Assembly: GCA_964035755.1 (NCBI GenBank)
Contig: CAXIVR010000014.1
Location: 51,388,034-51,452,033 of the forward strand
Direction of reading: 5' to 3'
Origin: Teleogryllus oceanicus
Taxonomy: Eukaryota; Arthropoda; Insecta; Orthoptera; Gryllidae
Length of the DNA: 64,000 nucleotides
A program made the position numbers and the translations under genes. Positions 36,395 to 48,896 of this stretch are shown here, in pieces. Below the pieces are notes generated by a model. It did no database searches. It was not told the DNA's origin and worked only from the letters and a program-made list of their open reading frames with translations. The number at the start of each line of letters is the position of its first letter. Position 1 is the first letter of the stretch.

Positions 36395-36720
36395 GCGAGT
36401 ATCTGTCCGTGCGGCGGAGGCGGGGACGGTGGGGCGTGGCGGGGAGTGGGTCGCTTTTTGCACGCCGCCGCGCCCCACATCTCGACGCCGCCGACGCCAC
36501 CTGATATTGAAAAGGCGGCGCGGCGCGGCGCGGCGAGGTGGTGCGCTAATGACACGGAAGCGTCGAGCGAAGCCGAGTCCATCAGTCGATCGGCGAGATG
36601 GCTCGACCGCGCAGATCGATCGACTGATGCGGCCGATGGCGGAGCGGCTATCGAGGGCCATCGGGAGGCGCCCGCTTTGCCACTACGCTTCCTTGTGCGT
36701 GGCAGGGGACGAGCCGGAAC
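36395..36720. promoter_or_regulatory. CpG island 11
   Basis: GC-rich block with a GGCGCGGCGCGGCGCGGCG run near 36518 and clustered ATCGATCG-type sites (36585-36625). Frames here are unsupported. It is separated from island 10 by 55 bp of AT-rich DNA. Confidence 0.4.
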
Positions 36721-36979
36721 TGCCCACATCTTCGGGGTCATAGTTTATGGTTCACAGAAGTTGATTTCGGAGGGCATCAAACTACCGCAAACCATGCGAT
36801 GTAATAGGTTGTGGAGTATAAAGGAAGTGAACCACTGATCTTTTCTTTAGAGATCTAGAGATAAAATTAACATCGATTTTTTTGGTAATCTCGAACCAAG
36901 TTATAAAATTCAAACAATGACACTATAAACATGTTATAATATTTTTTTAGTATTAACCTCAAATAATAAATTCTAAAAT

Positions 36980-36981
36980 GA

Positions 36982-37018
<37 letters not shown>

Positions 37019-37229
37019 TTAGAATGGTTGAATTATTCCTGTTGATCCCGTTTTTATATAGTAGAAAGATGGATCTTTTTAAATTTATTGGACCAAATAG
37101 CAATATTTTTATTAATAAGCAATAAATAAATTTATATGTCTTATATGAATTATACGTCTTAATTCCTGATATCATCGTGGATTAATCCTATTTGATCCAA
37201 TACATTTAAAAAGATCCATCTTTCTACTA

Positions 37230-37298
<69 letters not shown>

Positions 37299-37303
37299 AA
37301 GAA
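36980..37303. mobile_element. foldback element between AAT arrays
   Basis: Arms 37061-37101 and 37189-37227 are inverted complements sharing TAGAAAGATGGATCTTTTTA. AAT arrays flank the hairpin on both sides (36983-37017, 37229-37270), and the right one passes into about ten GAA units (37270-37302). Confidence 0.65.
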
Positions 37304-37939
37304 ACACATATCATAACAGAAACAATAATCACTTCTTTTGAGGTTCGTCTTGTCCTGAGAAACGTTCTTTGATAAAATTAGCTACGTCAAAATATGCTAA
37401 CCAATTGTTTTTTAACCCTACTTTCCTAGAATAAAACGAAGATTTTTCGCGCCGCTTATTATACTCTATATTCATTCGGGTAGGCCATTCATTCACGGCA
37501 TAACATTCAACCTACATTCGCGTGATGATTGAATTGATGTGCTAAAAGATAATTATTCTTTGTATGAGAGATGAGAAATAGAAAAAAAGAATCAATATGA
37601 GATCATATTTCCGTCAACTGTTGTTACCATGTCCCCTGCAATCATTTGCATTTTAATGAGGTATTAACACGATTTTGTTGGCAAGAAACAAGTACTGTAA
37701 TAAAAAGAGAGGAGTGTAGTCGTGCTCTTCAGGATATGACGGTTATTTTAACTACCGGGAGAAGTGATACCAACTGTGTCAGTGTTGCATGCAGAGAAGT
37801 AAATCAAACAGCATAGTCAACAACATCAAGACGGACAATTTTCTAGGTGATAATCATGAAATACATGTAGTTATTTCCTTGTTATGATATCGAATATCAT
37901 AAAAATGTCTTGCTGAATCCCTCAATACGTGTATCATTT
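37304..37939. other. AT-rich stretch, nothing recognised
   Basis: No feature was recognised. Confidence 0.5.
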
Positions 37940-38633
37940 TTTAAGTTGAAGTAAAAGCCCTGCCTCCATTAATTAACATTCAACTTCAACATGTTAAATG
38001 TCAAATGTACACATGTTGAGTATCCCAACATGATAACTGTGTATGTTGAGTGTTACACAATTAAATTGCATCGATTAAAATCCTGCCGACACTTGTTAAT
38101 GGCAGGATTTTTGTTAACAAGGAAGATGGTTTCAGATAAACTTAGAATTTGAAGTATGTGAACTTTGAATTTTTAAATATTTTCTGCAGTTATCAACTAT
38201 ATTACGATCGTGTTGGTGCTATTTCTATTTGGCTGTATGCCAGGAGCAGCATAACATAACCACTACATCCCAGTACATGTCGCACTTATCTCCCTTACAA
38301 CTACATTCATTTCACATATTTTATCAATTTAGGCACACTATACAACTTCCATGTTCATTGGTTCTCCCTTTGTCCGTTTCATTTTACTTAATCTAGATCA
38401 CAGAAATTCGTAATTATAAGTAAATTTATTGCCATGCACACTCACAATCTTTCATCACTGAACATCGCTTAACATGCTTTTCATTTAAGACGGCAAACAT
38501 CCAATATTTTGAAAACGTTAATTTCAACACGTGAAAAGTTAACACTTTAAAAAGTGAATACGTTAGAAATACACATTTAACATGTTGATGTTACTTGCTC
38601 AATGTTACATAGTAGATATGCAACTTAATTCAA
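37940..38633. mobile_element. possible MITE with long diverged inverted ends
   Basis: The left end (37940-38002) and right end (38571-38633) are inverted and share TTAAGTTG and TCAACATGTTAAATGT. The interior repeats AACATGTT-type palindromes and has a hairpin with AAATCCTGCC arms (38077-38112). Overall about 690 bp; target duplication not resolved. Confidence 0.45.
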
Positions 38634-38989
38634 CTATTCTCAAAACAAGCATAGCGCTGAAATACTCCCGGATAAAAAGGACATGTCAACCTCAGCAGTT
38701 GAACTGCCTTTAGTCCTTTATGAGGTTCTTTCCGTGGGTGTCTGTTGACATGCGCGCAAAACCATTAAAATATATATTAACTATTCCTGAAAAATAACAT
38801 ACCTCCTTTATTTCCATTATTCAAGATAATTAAAAGAAATACAGAAGATAATTCGAAATTGTCAAAACGACATAAATTTATGCCAACAATTTTGATCAAT
38901 ACACGCCACATGATTTGTTTCCGAGAAACAACATGAGCTCAAAAAGAGCCCCAAAATTTTCTCAAAAATAACACCAAATTATTCTCAAA

Positions 38990-39720
38990 AATGGCTTTAT
39001 TTTTTCTTAAAATTTGTCATCGGATAACTTAAAGAACGTTTAAGAGAATGGTAAGGGTCTCATTTTCAGAAAAGTCTCTGATATTTCAAAAATTGCAAAA
39101 TATCAATTTTTTCGACCTCTTAGTAAAACTACAATATTGAAACTAGATATTTTTTAATAATGTTTGTTGTTGTAATACAGATCTAGAAATACGAACGTGT
39201 ACTAATTTTTAAAAATATGAGTAGTTTTTGTGCAATGTTGCGTGAAATCAAGGCAATTTTTAAACATTCTTCCCCTCAAAAATTGCTCAAATTTTTTTCT
39301 TTAAACTTTCTCCTCACGTGTATCAAAAGAAGGTATAAAAATGGTGCTGGTTTCACTTTCGTAAAATTATATGATCAAAAATGCAAAAACTTAACTTTTC
39401 AAAACTACAAAATTGAACATAAATTGTTGCTTTAAATAATGTCTGTTTTCGAAAATAAAATCTTTAAAAGGCTCTTGTACATTTTTGAAGACAATGAATA
39501 GTTTTCGCGTAATTTCTGTTAAAAGTTAATGCAAATTATAAAAAAACAACATTTTCTCAACCACCTCTCGAAATGTCTCCTCCATTGTTATCGCACGAAT
39601 AGAAGAATGAACGCTTAAAAAAATACGCAGGTCTTATTTTAGTTGATCTCTGTGAATTTTAAGAATTTGCAAATTTAGAAATATTACGTAAAAGTATGTG
39701 CTCTTAAGGCATCAATAGTT
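38990..39720. repeat. AT-rich degenerate tandem repeat, about 290 bp
   Basis: A module with TTAARARAATGGT, GGTCTCATTTT and TTTCAAAAATTGCAAAA occurs near 39033, 39330 and 39612. The same module ends the units of the 33-kb satellite and the 2.4-3.1 kb copy, so all belong to one superfamily. Confidence 0.55.
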
Positions 39721-40685
39721 TTATGTCTTAAATCACTTTGATGATCAGCAGGGGCGGTAATTCTCCATCTAGCTGTACCACACGTGGGGTTTAACAACTG
39801 CAGTTTCTTACAAACGATATCAAACCGCTTTTAATTCTTAATGTATTTTATAAGAAGGAACATACTGGGTTATTGGAATTTTTCCAACTAGTAAAAGGGG
39901 CAATAAAATCGATAGGCAAATGTCAAGTAAAGCTGCTGTTGGGGGTCATGAGAGTACTCTCAATTAACCCCACTTTAACGCGACGTAGAATGGCTCAAAG
40001 TGGATCAAAACGTACCAAATAAATTAGACGAAGAAGTACTTAAAATATACAACGAAACCCTTGTAAAAATCTGTCATATTAAGTAAATCCAGTTACAGAA
40101 AAATCGCAGTTTTTATAAATCTATGTAAAAATTAACACTCGAAATAGACATAAAATATTTTGGAATGAACTTCATTGTATATAAATTATTTCTAAAACTA
40201 AATAACTATCAAAATAATTAGAAATAGCCCAAAATTTAATGAAATAAATGTCGAATAATATAAAGAAGCTCGAAAAAGTATTCCTGTTCTGCTGTTTCCT
40301 CACAATAATTTTCATAATACTACCCTTTTGTTATAATATCGACTGTACGAAACCGAACATATGAAACAGATAAAAGTCACTCTTAATGACCGGCGTCCGT
40401 TAAGTATTTAACAGTCCACGTGGGTTAAGCCCAATAAAAACAAATGAGTTGTAGCTAAATACAGCATTTATCCTATGAAATGGTATTTCTTTTTTATACG
40501 ATTTTTCTTTATAAAAATATCGTATTACGAATAGTACTAAAGGATATATGACCGATAACAAAATAACAGATTCGATAAACCTGAACTATCGCGCCGGTTT
40601 ACACACTTTCATTTCATAATCTGTTATTTGCTGTTTATCGGCGTAATGAAGTTAGTAACTAATCTTTCCCTTAATTTTTTGTCGG
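39721..40685. other. AT-rich stretch, nothing recognised
   Basis: No feature was recognised. Confidence 0.5.
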
Positions 40686-40865
40686 ATGGAACGGGAGCTG
40701 ACGTTGTGCGCTCGCGTGCAGCCTCGGAGGCCCACTGTGCGGCGCATGAGGAGAAACGCGGCGCATTGTGCGGCGCCACTTAGGCGCGCTTACTCAGCAC
40801 AGCTGAGGCCCCCGCGCCTGCGCCACTCGCTCAGCAATGCGATCGCAGCGCGCACAGCACCTGCC
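40686..40865. promoter_or_regulatory. CpG island 12, short, next to 19-bp array
   Basis: CpG-rich block with an NRF1-like CGCGCCTGCGCC (about 40813). It passes directly into the 19-bp minisatellite. Confidence 0.4.
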
Positions 40866-41659
40866 CATCGCTTACGGTGCTGTCCGAGACGGTGCTGCGT
40901 GATCGCGATGCTGTGATCGGTTACGATGCTGTAAACGGTTGATGGTGCTGCCGATTGATTACGATATCGCCGATCGCTTACGATGCAATCGCTACAATGC
41001 ACGATTGGTTACGATGCTGTAGACGATTTACGATGCTGCCGATTGATCGCGATACTGCCGATCGCTTACGATGCTGTCAATCGGTTACGATGCTGTCAAT
41101 CGGTTACGATGCTGTAGACGGTTGACGGTGCTGCCGATTGATTGCGATGCTGTCGATCGCTTACGATGCTGTCAATCGGTTACGATGCTGTAGACGGTTT
41201 ACGATGCTGCCGATTGATCGCGATACTGCCGATCGCTTACGATGCTGTCAATCGGTTACGATGCTGTCGATCGGTTACGTGCTGTAGACGTTTACGATGC
41301 TGCCGATTGACCGCGATACTGCCCATCGCTTACGATGCTGTCCATCGGTTACGATGCTGTAGACAGTTTACGAAGCTGCCGATTAATTGCGATGCTGCCG
41401 ATTGCTTACGATGCTGTCGATCGGTTTCGATGCGGTCGATCGGTTACCATGCTGTAGACAGTTGACGGTGCCGATTGAGCGATATTGCCGATCGCTTACG
41501 ATGTCATCGGTTACGATGCTGTAGAGGTTTACGATGCTGCCGATTGATCGCGATACTGCCCATTGCTTACGATGCTGTCGATCGGTTTCGATGCGGTCGA
41601 TCGGTTACGATGCTGTAGGCGATTGACAATGCTGCCGGTTAATTGCGATGCTGCCGATC
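40866..41659. repeat. 19-bp minisatellite with higher-order structure
   Basis: About forty imperfect units of the type GATCGGTTACGATGCTGTC. Variants GATTGATCGCGATACTGCC, GATCGCTTACGATGCTGTC and AGACGGTTTACGATGCTGC alternate in a recurring order, giving a higher-order period of roughly 95-115 bp. The cysteine/arginine-rich frame at 41142-41465 is the repeat read in one phase. Confidence 0.9.
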
Positions 41660-43084
41660 ACAATTCTCACATCAGTATTAGCACTCGTACTTGCACTCGC
41701 AGCAATCGATTTTCTCATATCAGTATTTGTTTTTAATGACTAAATCAGTTACATTTTTACGTCAAATCAAGGTCAATTTATCTGCATAAATAGTAATGCA
41801 TTTAACTACATTTTACGTAAAATACTACAAATATTTGAAAAATGTATTGTGAATTTTCCGTATTTGAGTAAATACTCCCGAATTTGTTTTACCCGCAGTT
41901 AACGATGTTAAAGGAAGTCAAATTAAAACAAACGCTTGGGACAAATTTCATCACATTTAGAAGAAAAAGCACATCATAAATAATATCAATTGCTATCAGC
42001 TTTCTAAAAATCTATAAAAACAAACAAAACCAACAAAAAATCATTGACCGACATCTGAACCCTTCCCCGGTAATGCTATTGTTAATACATAAAATATGAG
42101 ATGTATATAAATTATTATTTATATGATAATATATAAAATATTCTAATTTGTGCAATTTACAGAACCAACCATATTTACAATCTGACTTATCTAAGAATTG
42201 TCGACGTATATTGCCTTTCTAAATGGAAATAATTGTGCACAAGTCGAAGTAGAAAAGATTCACATCATTTAAAATTCTTATCCAAATTCCCAAGACATAA
42301 GCTTAAAAGGTTGGAAAATCAGCCTCTGAGGAAAATCCTCGACAGAGTTGCTGCTTAACTTGACTCCATGTGACCTCCAGTCAAGTTACGAGTAGGAAGA
42401 TTGCTGTATCTACCCAGGCCTGGCTGTACATACGTTCCGGTGAAATGCAAACATGTAACTGCCTATTTCTATTCACGTAATCCGAACCAATACTAAAGTG
42501 CACGATAGTGGGCACAATTAAGCGTGTAAAAGCAATTGTGACAATTTTAACAAGTCAAATACTCGCTTGTTGATTTCAGAATGAATCGCATTGCAAACGA
42601 CCATTTGTCCGGTGAAAAAGAAGGGCGGTTGCGAAGGCGATCGAAGAGAAGTTCTGTTCATTCAGCGTAGTGGCTACTTGCCAAGGAGATTTGCCCTCTC
42701 TTCACATATCCTTTTAGATAATTGGCCCCGCTTGGACGTTATATACAGTTGTGCTAGTTTGTGAAACAAGTATTCTTAACGCCTCTCGGTCTGTGAGAAT
42801 CTAACTTACGAAGCGTGTTGAATTATGATGCGAACGCATGGTCAGAATGCATATATTCTGATTTGCATATGACGAGAGAGGATTATTTCGTCAAAAGGAT
42901 ATATCTTTTTGACGCTTGTTGGAATACAAATGAGAAAATTAAACATTATTTCCAGAAGAGAAAACGTCATGACACTTCCTTCATGCTGCTAATCTACACA
43001 AATCACGTGGTATCTTAGAGGCAAAACACATCAGGGTGCTTTTCCTACATCTATTCTTAACTTCTAGTGTGTAAAATCTTCCCT
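41660..43084. other. AT-rich stretch, nothing recognised
   Basis: The frame at 42815-43018 has no domain or splice support. Confidence 0.5.
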
Positions 43085-43203
43085 CATGAAATCCCGGTTA
43101 GTCTAGTGTAAGAGATCCATTCCAGCGTAAGGAGGAACACTGCATGCACTACACTTATGGGGTAAATGTTCAAAGTAGTTGATGCGACCGGAAACACTTA
43201 AAT
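43085..43203 (+). mobile_element. SINE-A 3' remnant
   Basis: TGCATGCACTACACTTATGG, then AGTAGTTGATGCGACCGGAA, corresponds to the 3' end of SINE-A. The rest is lost. Confidence 0.6.
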
Positions 43204-43209
43204 ATTCAC

Positions 43210-43323
43210 TCATTCATGTAAATGAATTTGAGGCGTTGTTTCGTCGAATGTATTTATTTTGGCATAAAGCTTTTTCGGCAGCATTGTGACCATCTTCTGT
43301 GCTACAAATAATAATATCCTATA

Positions 43324-43376
<53 letters not shown>

Positions 43377-43460
43377 TGTAGCACTGAAGATGGTTGCAAT
43401 CTGACAAGCTTTACTAAAATAAATACATTCGACAAACACCCTCAAATCATTACGTGATGC
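43210..43460. mobile_element. long foldback/MITE with ATT core
   Basis: Left arm 43210-43315 and right arm 43373-43460 are inverted complements along about 85-100 bp. Shared pieces include TCGAATGTATTTATTTT, CCATCTTC-GTGCTACAAAT and AATTTGAGG/CCTCAAAT. The centre is about seventeen ATT units (43327-43376), as in the 4.4-kb element, where AAT also sits at the hairpin tip. Confidence 0.8.
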
Positions 43461-43689
43461 AAATGTTGTTAACGCCGCACCATTTCCTACCACTCACTCA
43501 TTCGTTAGTGAAAGTAATGAACACTAGTGCCAGTATCGAGATGGAAAAGAGTCCAATCCACGAGAAAAGTGGAATCTGGAAGAAAATTAAGTAACTTTTA
43601 CAGCACGCAGTGTTAAGAAGCAAATATCTGATTTGGGCAACAGAATAACGGTGAGCTTCCGAAGAGATTGCCGAGGCAACAACGGCTTC

Positions 43690-44215
43690 ACCGCGAGGCG
43701 TCTCGAGAGAGACCTGATGCGGTCCCCACCTCCCCCAGCGCGATCAGCCGCGTGGCAGCTGTGGAGACTTGAACGCGCGGGTAGACGACGAACCTTACGC
43801 AACGCAACGCGGCGCTCTGAGCGGCCGCCACCACCGCCACCGCCGCCACCGCCGCCATCGCCGCCGCCACCGCCGCCACCGCCCGCCGCCAAGACGAACG
43901 CAGCGGCGCGCGCGTATTTCAGGCGGTGCGTGCGCGGCGCGGGCAGGCGGCCGACAGGCGGGCGCGCGGCGCCGTGATGCATGGCAGCGGCGGCCGAGCG
44001 CGTCGTGACCGCCGCGATAACCCCCTGCCGCGCGTGCGCCGCCCCGGCGCGGCGGGTCGGGGGTCGCGGGGGCGGGCGAGGGCGACGTGGATGTGCCCTC
44101 GTTCGTGTGCAGCGAGTGGTGGTGGTGATTCGCGCGCCTGCGCCACGGGGAAGGGCGAATCCTGGACGGAGCGGAGCTCCCAGCCCGGATGCTCACACCC
44201 AGCCTCTCGCCGAGC
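43690..44215. promoter_or_regulatory. CpG island 13 with CCGCCA array
   Basis: CpG-dense block with a CCGCCACCGCC-type array (43827-43890) and an NRF1-like GCGCGCCTGCGCC (near 44137). SINE-A10 is inserted just past its right edge. Several overlapping frames are artefacts. Confidence 0.45.
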
Positions 44216-44245
44216 CCTCTCTAATAAACAGGTTACTATAAGAAG

Positions 44246-44715
44246 TACTCCTGGAGAGAGGTGGCTCAGGGCATCAACTGATGTCACTGCAGTGCCTAAG
44301 ATCGAGAAGTCCTACGTGGCAGGATTTTCGTCTCCAGCTTGTCAGCTAGGAGGAACTTAGTCGCTGTCTAAATGCCAGAGCAGTACCGTAACAAATGGGC
44401 CACGGACCGCGCGCGATACTTTCTTCGTCTTCCTCATCTTATCCTAAACGCTTGCATACACTTACACTAACGTGCACTACACTACCACACATGCCGGGAG
44501 ACTGATCGAGGGTTAGAGCGTGTCCCGGCTGGGGCGGTGCCCTGCTTGTAGGAGCTACTTGGTTGAGGAAAACCCCGCTGACGGTAGGTCGGCCGGATAT
44601 TGGTATCCAGCGGGGGAAGATCACCGCTACTTCCCGTTAAAAACAAGCACTACATTTACAGGAGTAATGACCTCAGGCGTTGACGCGCCCGGAATCTCTA
44701 ATAATCAATCAATCA
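44246..44715 (+). mobile_element. SINE-A copy A10
   Basis: A plus-strand copy with A-box-like GTGGCTCAGGGC (near 44260) and the ATCAACTGATGTCACTGCAG block; the B box has been lost by a small deletion. It ends in AATCAATCAATCA. The exact 9-mer TATAAGAAG flanks it (44237-44245, 44716-44724). Confidence 0.92.
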
Positions 44716-44811
44716 TATAAGAAGGGATCGCTTTGACAGTTACGGCTTGGCTCCTGCTGGCAATATAACTGCAAGTTATATCCGTGCACTCGTTTTGTCA
44801 GTGATTTCGTT

Positions 44812-44909
44812 AAGAAGAAATAAAAGAGGACATCTTCGTCAACATATTAACATTTCAACATGTCAACATTATAATATGTTGACGAAGATGACCTCTTTTA
44901 TTTCTTCTT
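44812..44909. repeat. perfect 38-bp inverted repeat
   Basis: Arms 44812-44849 and 44872-44909 are complementary but for one base (AAGAAGAAATAAAAGAGG; ATCTTCGTCAACATATTA), with a 22-base loop. It is compact enough to be a MITE core or a small hairpin RNA source. Confidence 0.8.
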
Positions 44910-45568
44910 ATAAGAACGTCAACAACACCAAATCAGAATTCCCACAAGTGATTTCGTTTACAGTTAGTCCATTTTTAAATACCTTCACCAGCGTCTCATG
45001 CAATGTCATCGCCCTGCATGACGTTCATATGTTTCCCGACCTGTGAAGGTGATCCCTTCTTAGAGTAACTCCTCCATAATAGAGGAGGTGGCTAAAATTT
45101 AAAAGGTGTATATTCGTAACTTAACTATTCAGACAACATGCTTGTGAAGTAAACAAGATGTGTTTATATTTGCACTATTATATGAGGATGAGTGTTGAAG
45201 AAGATCGAGAAAAATACTCGTTTGCAGCCAACAGATGTATGTGCACAGAGGCAGTTTGTGAAAAACGACTCAAACAAGTATTCACTTTGCTACAACATTG
45301 TGAACATTTATTACATAACTACACGATTCACACGTTTCACTTAATCAGGAATGAGTTTAACATATTTTTCCCTTTTTCATCAAACAGGTCCATTCTAACT
45401 ATGTTTACGTTCTTGGTACTTATAGGAACATTTTTCTCAGGAAGTCACGTACTACATTGGTAAGAGGAATCAAAGGTATTGCCCCTGCCGGCCGTGTAAT
45501 GAGCCCACAAACCATGTGCGAACGCACCTGCCGCGGCCTCGTTCTGGATGTTCCAATTGGCCACTTAC
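44910..45568. other. no recognised feature
   Basis: The 101-codon plus frame at 45158-45463 has no recognisable domain. It lies on the strand opposite the exon that follows. Confidence 0.45.
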
Positions 45569-45800
45569 CTCAAATATACTTCCATCCTCCGCCACGAGCC
45601 TGTTTGTGACTCTGAGTAGTGAGCGATGAAATGCACCGGGGGTAAGGAGGACGGGGTCCTGGTTCGAAGAGTAGTGCTTTCCGAGAGCCACCGGGATCCT
45701 GCGGTAGTCTGCCTTCAGAGGCGGAAACTCCAGGAGTGGATCGTCCACACGGTTGGAGTATCGAGGAGCACCCTCAAAAATTAGGCCATGAGAGAAGGAT
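45569..45800 (-). CDS. internal coding exon of an unidentified gene
   Basis: This is the only piece I would defend as protein-coding. Read on the minus strand, a pyrimidine-rich acceptor (TATGCTTTTCAG) ends at 45801 and a near-consensus donor (TTTGAG, then GTAAGTGG) begins at 45568. The 232 bp between them are open in one frame: one base completing a split codon, then 77 codons, giving intron phases 2 and 0. Composition is clearly richer in GC than the flanks. The peptide starts SFSHGLIFEGAPRYSN, contains KADYRRIPVALGKHYS and ends RLVAEDGSIFE. It is hydrophilic, with no membrane segment and no motif I recognise. No neighbouring exon was found, so the introns would exceed several kb. An LTPG string recalls the BEL/Pao integrase tail, but the splice-bounded frame argues for a host gene. 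It could also be an exon fragment in a retrocopy or a pseudogene. Confidence 0.65.
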
Positions 45801-47215
45801 CTGAAAAGCATACTTAGAGTGAGCTATGAACAAACCAACTCTTGCACAATCTCCTATCTCCTTTGTGAGTTTGCCTGGATATAAATCTTTTTTATACGTT
45901 TTTTATATACCACCTATTTTAAGATTCCATTACATGATGATGTACGGGGATTATTCAATATTTGAATAAAAAGTATGTAAATGGAAACTTAAAGAGACTA
46001 ACAAAAAAACAATTGTTTTAAATTCAGATTTAATTGCGGAATTGACATTAATTTTACAGTTAATTGCGAAAAAATAGTATTCCGATATTGTTTCCCCTTT
46101 TCGTATAAGAGTGTTATTTTTACTTAACTAATAAATCTGATGTGGTATACATTGTAACTCATGAATATGAAAATACATTTGATATATCACGCTAATCATT
46201 TACAACAGCATCATTCTACTTGAAAATACCTCAAATAGATCTCGTGAAAAAAGATCAATTGTGAAGAGAATAATTTATCTTAATAACTTTTGTGAACATT
46301 ACAATAAGATATACATTTCATATTTGGATTCTAAGAGAAATTTTATCAATGCAGCTAAGCTGATGTTTTATTTTTTCAGCGTTAAGAATTCACATTTCAT
46401 AAAAGGATATAAAACTGAAAGTTATTCTGTTGTTTTAAATATTGAACTACTCTTGTACATTCTTCTACGTTTTTTTCTTCTGACGCTAGAGAGAGAAAAA
46501 TTGCATTATTTTTATCCATTTTTATGAGTGTATAAAGAAACGTTAAAAATAATATGAATTTCAACTACAACTCAGATAATTGTTTCATAGTCAAAGCTGA
46601 GAATATCAGAAAGACTAAAGTAAAAAGTTAGACGTCTACAAATTTATTTCTATGTTTTATAGAAACAGCTCAACTAATATACATATTTTACACTATTAAT
46701 AACACAATAAATCACTGCAAAACGTAATTCTTTTTCTACACTACCTTGAGCAGAAGGTGTATATTCTACCTTTTCCATTTTCGTGGGCTTCTGATTAATT
46801 CTGAGGGAGCTTTACGTACAGTTTTTAGTCAAGGACGAGCTTAGCAAACCCGTTAATTTTCGTGCCGGCCATGAATCATCGCAAAGATTTGTTCAAAACA
46901 GCCGAGTGAGAGAACTGTCATTATTGAAATGTTTCGCGAGTAAATGATGTGACCGTTCACCAAAGTATTTTTGTCATTCCATAACACATTAATAAGACCC
47001 ATCCTCAATACGCAACTTAACGTTAAGGATTCTTCTGAAAAACTACTGAGACTAAACCGTTTAAAATAAGAAATCAATTCCTGAACATTTAAAATTAAGC
47101 ACTATTACGTTTGGTCCTTGGTTTGAAGTCAATTGAAGCTGTTGAGCCCACCAAGTATATAACATAAAAAGAGGCAGAAAAACATATTCAAAATAACGTG
47201 CAGTCAATTTGACCG
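45801..47215. other. AT-rich stretch, presumed intron
   Basis: If the exon at 45569-45800 is real, this lies upstream of it in an intron. No further exon was recognised by eye. Confidence 0.4.
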
Positions 47216-47410
47216 CCATTAGCTTTCTAGGGTTAAGCAGACCTTGCTATTAATGACGGTAAGAAATGCTTGGAATGTCGGCAGGCGCCTCAAGGGGCAA
47301 AGAGATTCAAGGGGCCTTCGAGGCCATAGGGTGCTCGCGTCCTTCATTGCCGCCGGCCTCATCCTGGCTAATACTCGCCTTATCCACCATACCGGTAGCA
47401 TATGGTTCTA
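47216..47410 (-). other. unclassified moderate-GC block with a short frame
   Basis: It stands out by composition. A minus-strand frame from an ATG near 47427 runs about 36 codons with a motif VDKASISQDEAGG and then stops. It has no splice borders, so it may be a repeat fragment or decayed coding sequence. Confidence 0.3.
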
Positions 47411-48896
47411 ACCTCATTGCATTTTGTCAGTGTCACTGCCATTGCTAATTATTTACTTGCCAAAACAATAAGCATATTATTTAACACGATAACATAATTG
47501 TTTTGCAATTTATCATTCAGTTTTCTTTCAGACACGAGTAGTGAGAAATAGGGATGTAAAAGAATGTGTTAATCAAGTGTGGTATGTGAAAATCATTGTA
47601 GATATCATTTGGTAAATAAATATTTTTTTTTCTAAATACTCAAGTAAAATTTTATATGAATTTAATTCAAAGTACTGCTTTTGTAAAGATTAATTACTGA
47701 GGAATGTGTATTCTCTTTGCGACCTTTGCTGCAGCTTCGTTCTGCTGCTCTTCAGTGAAGACATTCGAGATTCGAACGTTTCCGATAAAACTGGTTTGCC
47801 ACAGCTTATGGGAGTCGTTCAAGAAATTTGTAGCCTGCGTCTATTTAGATCGAACAGGAATGATGTTTCATTTGTTATTCTAAAACTGTTTCATTGCAAG
47901 CACTTGTGTTTTTTTTATTATCATTTTCTGGTGCAGTGGGTTAACCACTTTACAGAATAGTTACATAAAAGCATACCACATAGTACATATACGAGTACAT
48001 ATAGTAAAAGTACATATATTCGAGTACATAGTACTTATACCGTACTATGATTAAATTATTACAAATAAGGAGGGTGTCCCCTCTGGGATTCTCTTCAATC
48101 ATCTAGCAGTGCGGGATTGGAATCTTTTTTTTATTTGTTTAGAAACTTTATTATGTCGATTGTAGGGAATGTAGGGAGTAATGGTATTGGTTTAAGGTGG
48201 GCGGAATGTGTCCTTGGGAAATCTGAGCACTTGTGTGAGAACACATGGCACTAGCCTCAAATTCTCGACCGACCGGTACTACTAACGGTGCGAATCTTAA
48301 GAAATGTTAAGACAGAAGACAGAGTTGAGAGTGAACAGAGTAAGCACGATCAAATTTTCACTAAACCACTTCTCGGGATAAAATTCTGTATGAAAAGTGT
48401 TGACACAAACAATTGTACTCCCAATCAATTTTTTTTTTTGAAGCTGAGATCCTTGATTTCAACAAAGCTAGGTAGAAATTTCGAAAACATCTAAACGCTC
48501 GCGACCCAATTAGAAAATGCAAGCTTAATATCAAAACGGCAAACGAAATTAATACATTGCAGTTAAATATACTATACTTAATTCGTGAACATGGAACAAT
48601 GCTTTAATCCATAACGGACAAAGTATCACGGATGTCACTCTTGCTCGCTCTTCAAATCCAAGGACGTTCCTGGAAAAGAAGCGGGTCAGACGTTTTCGTG
48701 GGTATCTTGATATAGTATTTTTCTTCGTAATATTCAAAGATAGAGGTGCGTTTTTGTTGGCTTTACCTGCAGAGGTATATTCCTATATTCCCTACAGAGA
48801 AAGCAGCTTGGAGCATCCATCTTGACCACGCACCCGGTGGTAGGTGGGGAGACGACCGAGTGCGTGCAGCGAGGGCTGGCGTCTCGGAGCCGGCGA
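47411..48896. other. AT-rich stretch, nothing recognised
   Basis: No feature was recognised. Confidence 0.5.

Noticed and set aside
41142..41465. 107-residue cysteine-rich repeat protein
   Set aside because: Translation of the 19-bp minisatellite, with no start context and unit indels that break the frame.
45470..45568. Continuation of the exon frame beyond the donor to 113 codons
   Set aside because: The consensus GAG/GTAAGT donor at 45568 makes the remainder more likely intron. The frame stays open there only by chance.
45569..45800. BEL/Pao integrase remnant, from an LTPG string
   Set aside because: Only four residues match, the surrounding residues do not fit the family, and splice sites bound the frame. 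Not excluded, but less likely.
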